This document shows, one piece after another, positions 56,401 through 64,000 of a stretch of DNA of 64,000 nucleotides. Position numbers and translations under genes: made by a program. Within the stretch, counting starts at the first letter, position 1. Each line of letters starts with the position of its first letter. Origin of the DNA: Onthophagus taurus. Its lineage: Eukaryota; Arthropoda; Insecta; Coleoptera; Scarabaeidae. The notes under the pieces were generated by a model. The model was not told where the DNA came from. It saw only the letters and a program-made list of their open reading frames with translations, and made no database searches. Location: assembly GCF_036711975.1 (NCBI RefSeq), contig NC_091966.1, forward strand, positions 37,951,501 to 38,015,500, written 5' to 3'.

Positions 56401-59227
56401 TGGTTCAAATTCGATGTCCCAATAGGCTATCTCGGAAACTATAAGAGTTAGGAAAAAAGTAGCTTACATGTCTCGATCTCTTTTATTTAAATAAACTTCA
56501 ATGTTGAAAACCTCAAAGCGCTATCGTCTTTTGTTTTTCCCCTAGAGGCCAAAATTGAAAATATCAGCAAGTGCAATTATCTTGGTTATTATTATAGGTG
56601 TTGAAAGACCTTGTTGTTGAAAGACCCCTTGATCTAACGGCTGTAATAAGGAAGTTGTATTTTCCGGTCAAAAAACCACCCTTACATTTTCGTGTTGTAA
56701 ATCTGGTGGATGACCTGGAGCATTATCAATTAATAGAAGAGCATTAAACGGCAATCTCTTATTAGTCAAATAATTTTTGACATCAGGAAGAAAGAAGTTA
56801 TGGAATCATTCATTGAAAGCTATGGCAGTGACCCATGCTTTTTTATTAGCCATCCAATAGACGGGAAGGTTTTTGATGTTTATTCCTTTGAATGAGTGGT
56901 GATTCTGATTTGTTAATCATTAATGGTTTCATCATATAATCGCCTGAAGCATTGCAACAGAAAAGAACTGTTGTATTACTTTATGACCACTAGCTGATTT
57001 GTGAGCTTTGGAATAGCACTGCAATTCGCAGTCGACCTTAGTTTCCTTCAATTTTAGCTTCTATACTTTTCTATCTCTTGTTTCTCTCTTCGAATTTCTG
57101 CATACTAACAATTTTTTTACATCAATATCTAACGTCTCCTCCCATCTTTTCTCTGGCCTTACTTTTGATCTCATTCCTTGCATTGTTTTAAACCTTCTCC
57201 TCCTATGGAATGGGCCAAATGAGTGATCTGCGAATATTCATACCCTATTGGTGATTCAATCATTTTCACTTTCAACAACATCTGGCTATACTGCTTTCCA
57301 GCAGGCGTAGATCGTTATTTGTTTAACCTGAGTGTATGAAAGTTTAACACACTCAAGACAAGCATCCATCTGAGTAAGAGATTTATCATTCTCCATTTGT
57401 TCGAAGATAAACCTAAAAGTTTGCTTGATGTACAGTGCTTTAAAAGTTGAAATGACTCCTTGATCTAACGGCTGTAATTAGGAAGTTGTATTCAAAACAA
57501 CATTTACATTTTCGTGATGTAAATCTGGTGGATGACCTAGAGCATTATCAATTAATAGAAGAGCTTTAAACGGCAATCGCTTATTAGTTAAATAATTTTC
57601 GACATCAGTAACAAAGAAGTTATGGAACCATTCATTGAAAGCTATGACAGTGATCCATGCTTTTGTATTAGCCATCCAATCGACGGGAAGATTTTTGATG
57701 TTTATTCCTTTGAATGAGCATGGTGATTTTGATTTGTTAATCACCAATGGTTTCATCATATAATAGCAAGAAGCTTTGCAACAGAAAAGAACTGTTATAC
57801 GATTTTTCGCTACTTTATGACCACTAGCTGATTTGTGAGCTTTGACATAGCACTGCAATTCGCAGTCGAACCTTAGGTTTTTTCAATTTTAGCTTCTATA
57901 CTTTTCTATCTCTTGTTTCTCTCTTCCAATTTCTGTATACTAGCAATTTCTTTTGATCAATATCAATCGTCTCCTCCCATCTTTTTTTACTAAACTACTC
58001 AATCTATCCAGCAAGCTGCCCCATGCGGAAACTTCTCAGATTGGGCTTTGCTAAAGTTTGAAGAAAATCCTGAATTTCATCAAAAAATCATCTTTGGCAA
58101 TAAAAGTACGCATCCAATACATGGAAGGTTTTTGAATGAGCGTCGTGATTCTGTTTTGTTAATCCCAATGGTTTCATTTTAGTCTCTAAAGAAATAACTT
58201 TTCTTTTGATTCGATTTTTCTTCAAATCCTTTGACATTATAGAACCTTAAAAACTTTTTAACTTGATTCTGTCATGAATAATTATTCATTTCTACAATAA
58301 ATGTAGCAAGATAATCTGGTAGAAAATACAGATTTACAATATTCCTTTTTTTTATCTGTAGAATAACTTTTTAATTATTTCTTAGTTCGCGATAGACTTC
58401 AAATTGATATTATGATTAGCTATATTACTTTTAAAATGCTGATATATTAAATGTTTTTTGTTTTCAGCTCTCATGGATACAATTCAACTAATACAATCGC
58501 TGAGAAGTTTTTTACCTCCACCACATATTCAAGTAAGTTCGTGGAAAAACGAAGATAAGCATCGTTTTGAAGAAACCTAAGCTTTAAAATCTTTTTATTA
58601 TTTTTTAAAAGTTAAAAAAAATCTATTAAACGTAGGGCAGCTTTAACATGACAATGTATATGACATATCGCCGCGAGAAAGAAAATTTAACGGGCTAATA
58701 ACGGATGTTTTACATGTAGAACTATTGTTCGTCTATATTGAAATTTATATTTATTTAGACGTGTTTACAAAAAGGAAAAGAAATAATGGAAAATTATATT
58801 TTTTCGTTTAATTTTGTTTGTGATAAATTCGTACTTATTATTAATATTATTTGGTTTTTATTTAAATTTTAGTCGTGTGTAGGTACGTTTAGGTGCGAAA
58901 AAAGCAACTTTTTTTCTTAAAACTAAAAAAATTTTTTCTAGTCATTCTTATAACTGTTTTTTTAAAAATAATTTTACCTGTGATAATAATTGGCAAATCT
59001 TTTACCTTTATCTCTACTAATTCTTCTTATTCCTTAATTTCTTACTCATCGATTAGGAGATATACAGAATAATTAAAAGTTTCTTTTAATTTAATAAATG
59101 AAACACCCTGTTCCTGGAAGTATTTTTTTAAAATAATATTTAATTTTAGGGAGTATCACATCCAAAGAGAAAAAAAGCGTCAAGAATCAAGTCTGATGAC
59201 GTAGATAGTACTGAGGAAGAAGCATAA
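50437..59227 (+). CDS. Unrecognised conserved-looking Gln-rich protein, probably nuclear
   Basis: Exons 50437-50675, 50801-50963, 51199-51985, 58468-58532 and 59150-59227 join in frame to 443 residues with GT-AG borders. I do not recognise the family. The N-terminal 165 residues look like a folded, conserved region: a helical start (MKNVLTKGLQQASVNELSG), then SRVTLDSQGRLILRENGK, LPFEHFANAVMLKHMNGPHG, VMDSYTIGRENFGMEKEFIM and a possible zinc-binding CPNPACRYY near 160-168. Residues 243-300 are Gln/Met/Asn-rich, possibly coiled coil. The C-terminus has a basic PKRKK signal near 423 and an acidic end (DSTEEEA). This suggests a nuclear regulator, by inference only. Intron 3 is 6.5 kb and contains a LIM gene on the other strand. 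The ATG at 50437 is the first in the frame; a 5' noncoding exon cannot be excluded. The short last two exons are supported by phase and by their charged, nonrepetitive sequence. Confidence 0.85.
52023..52028 (-). terminator. AATAAA poly(A) signal of the LIM gene
   Basis: Minus-strand AATAAA 10 bases after the LIM stop. Cleavage 10-30 bases farther on would fall beside the host gene's exon-3 splice donor at 51986. Confidence 0.6.
52039..52566 (-). CDS. Small intronless LIM-only protein with three LIM domains (paxillin-like)
   Basis: One uninterrupted frame of 175 residues. Three complete LIM domains are visible: LIM1 residues 4-53 (CAIC...HPECFVCTQC...YCFHDF), LIM2 about 62-112 (CFTC...HHEHFVCSNC...CQTC), LIM3 about 121-171 (CKIC...HPECFKCYKC...CQKC). 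Each binds two zinc ions and mediates protein contacts, often at adhesion sites or in the nucleus. The spacing resembles paxillin/leupaxin LIM domains, and small three-LIM paxillin-like proteins are known in flies. The ATG at 52566 starts three codons before the first zinc ligand, so little is missing. The gene is nested antisense in intron 3 of the 50437 gene, with its stop only 53 bases from the host splice donor. All ligands look intact, arguing for a working gene. Lack of introns could mean an old retrocopy. Confidence 0.93.
   Translation of the reverse strand: MVICAICNKKIVGTVISALKNDYHPECFVCTQCGKPITEKFQVKDGKPYCFHDFAELFSPRCFTCGLPITDTILKAMGHDWHHEHFVCSNCGAPLGGQEFLELDNKPVCQTCYLEKAGYKCKICGHPISDKVIVALGEKWHPECFKCYKCDAVITDDMFQVENDKPICQKCAEMT
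52567..53020. other. Upstream region of the LIM gene
   Basis: AT-rich intron sequence that should include the LIM promoter. No element recognised. Confidence 0.4.
53021..53428. mobile_element. 408-bp MITE, copy 1
   Basis: Bounded by a perfect 28-bp inverted repeat that starts ATACTCTGTTTTTAAACC. Second copy at 54188-54584 in the same orientation. No transposase frame. Confidence 0.92.
53430..54093. repeat. 122-bp satellite array, six units
   Basis: The word TGTTTGTAAACAAAACTAAC recurs at 53461, 53583, 53705, 53827, 53949 and 54058, so the period is exactly 122 bp except the last unit (109 bp, short deletion). Within the unit, AAAACTTCACGCTATAATTG is itself partly repeated. Confidence 0.95.
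54094..54187. repeat. Fragment of the CTAGAACTAACACT dispersed family
   Basis: Contains ATTCAGCGTCTGAAGACAC, GGGCTAAACCCGAAACTT, TTAGCGCTGAATAAC and AAAACTAGAACTAACACTTG. The same order in reverse complement is seen at 60000-60160. ATTCAGCG and CGCTGAAT form an inverted pair. Confidence 0.7.
54188..54584. mobile_element. 397-bp MITE, copy 2
   Basis: Same ends and about 95% the same sequence as 53021-53428. Both copies face the same way, with the satellite array between them. Confidence 0.92.
54585..55479. other. AT-rich intron stretch, nothing recognised
   Basis: Part of the 6.5-kb intron. No coding or repeat match by eye. Confidence 0.45.
55480..58260 (-). pseudogene. Dead Tigger/pogo element, copy 2, with internal duplication
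   Basis: Reads from MSKDLKKNRIKRKVISLETK (58240) to the C-terminal LGNHFIQYDTNVDRASRFQR (55968-55744). 57858-57478 is an open part of the DDE_1 domain with NRITVLFCCKASCYYMMKPL, KAWITVIAFNEWF and LLLIDNALGHPPD. The block 57195-57890 is repeated at 56175-57065 in the same orientation; the second copy carries an insertion at about 56398-56620 whose end reads CAGGGTGGTTCAAATTCGAT. Stops and frame shifts make it inactive. It lies antisense in the host intron. Confidence 0.85.
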
Positions 59228-60000
59228 TGGAACCACATTTACACTAATTTAATTCTTTATTTATTTTTAAATTATTGTTGTTACTTTTATTTGTTTATTT
59301 CGTTCTTCCTATAGATATAATTGGCAAGTTTGATATTAACTTGTATGTATGCACAATCAGTATTAAGTTGAGATTAAGCCGAAATCTGTCCTAATACAGG
59401 GTGTTCCATTTTCAATTTTACATCGACTACGATGCTTTAAATTCAAAGTGGAATATTTTGAATCTCACGCACAAACAGCACAAAAAAAGAATTATTCTGT
59501 ATATTTTTTTTGTTTTTAATTTAGTTTTAATTTAATTTTTTTTTGGTAAAACATCACATTGTTTATTTTCGATTATTTTAGATCTGTGCACCAGCGTGCT
59601 AATTAAGACTGCTCTCGATTGCGTAATTTTGCCGTAATTTTGTATTTTTACGTTAGTTTTATATGTCTGACATCTCTCTCTCTCTTCGTAAGTGGGAAAC
59701 GATAGTTGATACATGCTTCTAATATACTCTTGCCAATATTTGCAACTTGTGTAATCAGCTAAGCTTTAAGTAACTTTTTAAAAAATCGTTCGAATCTATT
59801 AATTTTTTTTGTGATTTTATATGTTGAAATTAATCTTTATTTCTCTCGTTCGTTGTTATGTTTATTAAATAACGAAATCTGTGCAATTATATAATTTAGT
59901 AAGTTTTAAGTTGGGTTTAGATTTTATTCCTTTACCTTTTCTAATCATATAAAATATTCACACTTTTAATATAAATACAGTAAACTTGGGGTAATTGAGG
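59228..60000. other. 3' flank of the plus-strand gene
   Basis: AT-rich, should contain the 3' UTR. A CAGGGTGTTCCATTT MITE end lies at 59398-59412 and an opposite end (AACACCCTGTTCC) at 59103-59115, on either side of the last exon. Confidence 0.4.
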
Positions 60001-60149
60001 ACAGTTCTAATTGTTCTAGTTTTAGTTGTTATTCAATGCTAGATTATCGTATATTTTTATTGAATTTAAAGTAGAACTAACACTAGACCTAGAATTAGTA
60101 ACATTCAAGTTTACCTGTCTTAAGAGATGTATGGCTAAACCCGAATATT

Positions 60150-60385
60150 TCTGGTTCTAGTGTTAGTTCTAATGCTAGTGTCAGTTCTAATGCTAGTGTC
60201 AGTTCTAATGCTAGTGTCAGTTTTAATGCTAGTGTCAGTTCTAATGCTAGTGTCAGTTCTAATGCTAGTGTCAGTTCTAATGCTAGTGTCAGTTCTAATG
60301 CTAATGTCAGTTCTAATGCTAATGTCAGTTCTAATGCTAGTGTCAGTTCTAATGCTAGTGTCAGTTCTAATGATAGTATAACTAG
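60150..60385. repeat. 18-bp minisatellite, about 13 units
   Basis: Unit TCTAATGCTAGTGTCAGT repeated head to tail with rare changes (GCTAATGTC, TTTAATGC). It extends the TAGTGTTAGTTCTA motif of the dispersed family that starts at about 60000. Confidence 0.95.
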
Positions 60386-60649
60386 GTATATCTATAAACA
60401 AGGGATATAGACTGTATACATATAAAAGGAAATCTTTAAGGTGCCATCTAGTGTTTAAGTTCCCAATTTTATTTTGAAACAGTTAGAAATTTCTAAAATT
60501 CATTTAGAATTCTTTTAAGTGGTTCAAATTGAATATTTATAAATGTAAATTATTATTTTTATGATAGAATTAAGTTAATTATTCCATAAATCTAGCGGTA
60601 GCTGTATAATAATTTAAATGTTTGTTATGTGTGCGTGTGGGTTAATCAA

Positions 60650-61470
60650 AAACTCGATTTTTTTATGTCTGGATGAGCTTGTTTTCCAATCCAACGAACT
60701 GTAGAACCTGCACAGTTGCGCGGCTATATATGGCATCCGCCACTAATTGTTTTGTTAAATATGACTTATCAAGATGGGAGTGTTCCACAATGGATTTAAA
60801 ACGGGAGACACGTAGGTGCAGTTTCCTTTTTGGAGGGCGTCTGCCCCACATCCTTTATAAACAATTAACAATTGCGGTCAGAGGAGTTAACACAATTTAA
60901 ATTTTCTTTCAAAATACAAAGAGGCTAAAAATTATTGTGCACACGCATGAAATATAAACATTTTTAACTTCCTTCCTAGGCGCATATTAAAAGTACAAAT
61001 AAACGTGACGTGATTTGTAAAATGGGATCGGAACCGGGTTTTAATAAAATTCAGAGGACGTTTTTACGGCCATCGGATAACGTCAACTGGCGTTTTTATG
61101 TTTCCCTTCGGCAGCGTGTACAATAAAACGCATGACGGATGGCGTCCTAATCAAATTAACGGGAATGGTATTTCATTAGAGAGGTCCTTATTAAATCGGG
61201 GTGTACGGACGGATGCCTCGTCCCCTAAAGGCCAAAGGGAACTAATGAATATTTGTTGTACAAGGATCGAAAATGTTTCTTCCGGGTGCTTGCTCTTTAT
61301 TGGACCACGCTTCGGAAAGGAATTTCATTTATTCCCCCCCAAGTGATTCATTGGTTCAACATCCCAAGAAATTTGAAACACAGAAATAAAATTACCGATA
61401 TCAACATATTCGATTCAATTCAAGATTATTATCGCTGATTATAGTGAATTGGATTTGATATCATGTTTCC
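60650..61470. other. Higher-complexity noncoding island
   Basis: This stretch is less AT-rich and less repetitive than everything around it, yet no frame resembles a protein and frames at 60663-60851 and 61098-61346 look like chance. It could be a regulatory element of a gene outside the window, or an unrecognised insertion. Confidence 0.3.
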
Positions 61471-61869
61471 CAAGAGAAAGGATTGGATCGAAATTAAAAA
61501 ATTCGATGATACAGACAGATGTTTGTCCATTCACAGATTGATCGAAATGCTTGCTGGAGTTTACTGACAGAAACCGTTAGCTAAGTAAGAAACCGGTTGC
61601 ACATGAGATTGCAATAACAATGATTATTTGTTCTTGATTGTATTTGATATGTATCAATACTATTTGAATTAACGAGTGTTAAGTTGGTAATGAATATGTG
61701 ATAACGTATGTTTAACCATATTAATTTAAATGAACACAAATTGTTTCATTATTCTGCAACTTGTCTTATATACCTTGGTATAATTTAATCTTCATCCACA
61801 GTAATGTAAAATTTTGTTGTAATTCATCATTGTCCATATTTGTACATTAATTACAATCTTTATCTTTTA

Positions 61870-62055
61870 TGTCTAGGTTATAAAGCACATCTATCAAATA
61901 TGAAGATACACGTAAAGGTTTATACAGACTTGAAAAAATTGTCGAACGACGAACCAAACGGTGAAGATAACGGGATTTTAAACAAGATTAAAAACGCGTT
62001 ATGGATTCTTTGGCAAACATTAAAAAAATTTTGCGTGAACGTTTTTTACAATTAA
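61870..62055 (+). CDS. Possible small exon or ORF, unrecognised
   Basis: A frame following a CTAG|GTTATAAAGC acceptor-like site encodes about 62 residues, rich in Lys and Asn (LKKLSNDEPNGEDNGILNK, then a hydrophobic WILWQTLKKFC). Downstream in another frame LEEELIEQLKSVIQKWILRL is open. No family is recognised and no partner exon was found; it may be chance. Confidence 0.15.
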   Translation, partial: CLGYKAHLSNMKIHVKVYTDLKKLSNDEPNGEDNGILNKIKNALWILWQTLKKFCVNVFYN

Positions 62056-62689
62056 CTCATCAAATTTAGAGGAGGAACTCATTGAACAACTAAAAAGTGT
62101 AATTCAGAAATGGATACTTAGACTTCAGGCTTCAAAAATCAATTACAGAAAAGTTTAATCGCATTTAGTTGAGTGTGAGATTAGTAACTGTTGTTGACGA
62201 AAATATAAATCGACATCAACAAACTGATAAAACTCCAAAGTAACAACAATCTCATTAATTTTGTATTATCTATTGTTCTTTGTATTTATTTAGAAAATTC
62301 AAAAAAATATGTTTTTAATAGATGTGATGGTGAATTTAGTTTTAGATAAATAGAAGAGTTTATATTTGTTATGGAAGACTCAATATTAATTGCGGAAGAT
62401 TAGATTCTGCTTAAAATATGCAATGGATTTTTTGAAAATTTACAAAAATCACTTATTCCTGAAGAAAATATTCTGTGTCTATAAGACACCAGATTGTCAC
62501 ACTGAGAAAAATGGATTAGAGGAGACTAAAAATATACTATAAGGTAATATAATATTTAATACGTATGTGATAGTGAGACGACATTGTACTGAAGCATATA
62601 AATATAATGAATATAATACAATGAATTGTTGCATGAATAATATTTTTTTTATAATACGATTCGTACAATCTATTTCTCTCAGTGCATTT

Positions 62690-64000
62690 CAGAAAACTAA
62701 ATACTGCTTGCAAAAGACTGGAGACTCCTTATATAGACTAGATACTGCTAATTGAAGACTAGATACTGTTTGCCGAAGACTAGATACTACTTGCAGAAGA
62801 TTAGATACGACTTGAAAAAAGCAATACACTATTTGAACTTTCCAAAAACTACATATTGGTTAAAGAAAACCGTATACTGTTTGCAGGCGATCTGATTCTG
62901 ATCACAAATAACTAAATACTTCTTATAGACTACTAGGTATTGCTTGCGGAAGTCTACATGTTTACAAAACTCTAGATACTGATTGCAGAAAATTAAATAC
63001 TGCTTGGAAAAGAATAGATACTTAATAAGAACTTAAACACCATTTGACGCTTGACAAAGACCATTCATCACTTAAGGAAAACCATATACCGCTCATATAA
63101 AATCTGTTTCTCAGTGCAAAAGATTAAATACTCCTTAGAATCATCAGGTATGCTTTGCAGAAAGTTAGATACTGCTCGCAGAGGATTAGATACTCTATAT
63201 AATAGACTAGATATTACTTGCAAAATGCTACAGCTTGCGGAAGATTAGATGGTGTTTGAAGAAAGCAAAACATTAATTAATGCTTGTAAAAAGCACATAT
63301 TGCTGGTTAAAAATCATAGACTGCGTGCTAGAGGTCTGATTCTCATGACTAAATACTCCTTATAGTACATTAGGCATTCTTTGACTAGATGCTACGTGCA
63401 AAATACTAGATACTGCTGGCAAAATACTGTATATTGCTTAAGAAAATGCTTCATTAAAAATTAAGCACCTTTTGACGCTTGATGAAGGGCGCACATCGTT
63501 TCTGGAAACGCATACACTGCTTCCAGGAGACCTAATTCTCATTGCAAAAGATTAAATACTCCTTAGTATCATTACGTATGCTTTGCTGAAGGGTAGATAC
63601 TGCTCTCAGAGGATTGGATACTCCATATAATAGACTAGTTACAACTTGCAAAATGCTAGATACTGCTTGCGGATGATTAAATGATGCGTGAAGAAAACAA
63701 AACACTAATTAATTCTTCCGAAAACCACATATTGCTGGTTGAAAATCATATATTGCATGCTAGAGATCTGATTATCATCACAGATGACAAAATACTCCTT
63801 ATACAACATTAGGCATTCTCTGAGTAGATACTACGTACAAAATACTAGATACTGCTGGCAAAATACTGTATATTGCTTAAAAAAATATTTAATTAAAAAT
63901 TAAACACCATTTGATGCTTGACAAAGATCACACATCGCTTCTGAAAACCCATATACTGCTTGCAGGAGACCAAATTTTCATTGTAAAAGATTGAATACCC
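62690..64000. repeat. Satellite with ~20-bp subunit and ~430-bp higher-order period
   Basis: Degenerate subunits of the type TAGATACTGCTTGCAGAAGA repeat throughout. On top of this, a marker GCAAAAGATTAAATACTCCT recurs at 63116, 63544 and (degenerate) 63982, so the higher-order unit is 428-438 bp. The array continues beyond the window's right end. Confidence 0.85.

Noticed and set aside
60135-60401. Open frames on both strands with periodic six-residue repeats
   Set aside because: They are translations of the 18-bp minisatellite, whose length is a multiple of three, not genes.
60150-64000. CRISPR-like repetition
   Set aside because: The 18-bp array has no unique spacers and the 62690-64000 array is a degenerate satellite; the genome is eukaryotic.

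Overview
The window is nuclear DNA from an AT-rich, transposon-rich animal genome, almost certainly an insect and perhaps a beetle (the order is a guess from general character, not proven). Genes are split by short introns with GT-AG borders. All five multi-exon genes below were rebuilt by matching splice sites and reading frame by eye, and every reconstruction closes in frame.

Layout: (1) 1-1323, left flank, no gene seen. (2) 1324-10019, minus strand, six-exon DEAD-box RNA helicase of the DDX5/DDX17 (p68, fly Rm62) type with an RS-rich and proline-rich tail. (3) 10020-15264, transposon debris: a foldback element, a dead piggyBac-like transposase and a dead pogo/Tigger-like transposase. (4) 15265-24919, minus strand, PRDM-family PR/SET plus zinc-finger protein of five proposed exons; its 4.2-kb first intron holds a dead Jockey retrotransposon that itself carries a foldback insertion. 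(5) 25451-32463, plus strand, NOL11 (ribosome biogenesis), divergent from the PRDM gene across 531 bp; its 5.2-kb intron holds two retrotransposon fragments and a hAT remnant. (6) 32464-35796, transposon debris between convergent genes. (7) 35797-45562, minus strand, SF3B3 (U2 snRNP, 1219 aa, eight exons), with a 4.9-kb intron filled by a dead hAT element and three foldbacks. (8) 45563-50436, split Tigger element, a tight hairpin element and a retrotransposon scrap. (9) 50437-59227, plus strand, a five-exon glutamine-rich, probably nuclear protein that I do not recognise; its 6.5-kb intron contains an intact intronless three-LIM-domain gene on the other strand (52039-52566), a 122-bp satellite array between two copies of one MITE, and a second Tigger copy. 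(10) 59228-64000, no convincing gene: an 18-bp minisatellite, a higher-complexity noncoding island, and a satellite with a roughly 430-bp higher-order period that runs off the right edge.

The helicase, SF3B3 and NOL11 are housekeeping genes of RNA processing and ribosome assembly; no operon-like link between neighbours is expected or seen. The striking feature is structural: each of the five multi-exon genes has one intron swollen to 4-6.5 kb by mobile elements, mostly foldback and MITE types, while the other introns are mostly 50-1200 bp. I found no complete new biological system. The best leads are the unrecognised gene with its nested LIM gene, the foldback families, and a dispersed repeat family built on a CTAGAACTAACACTAG-type motif.
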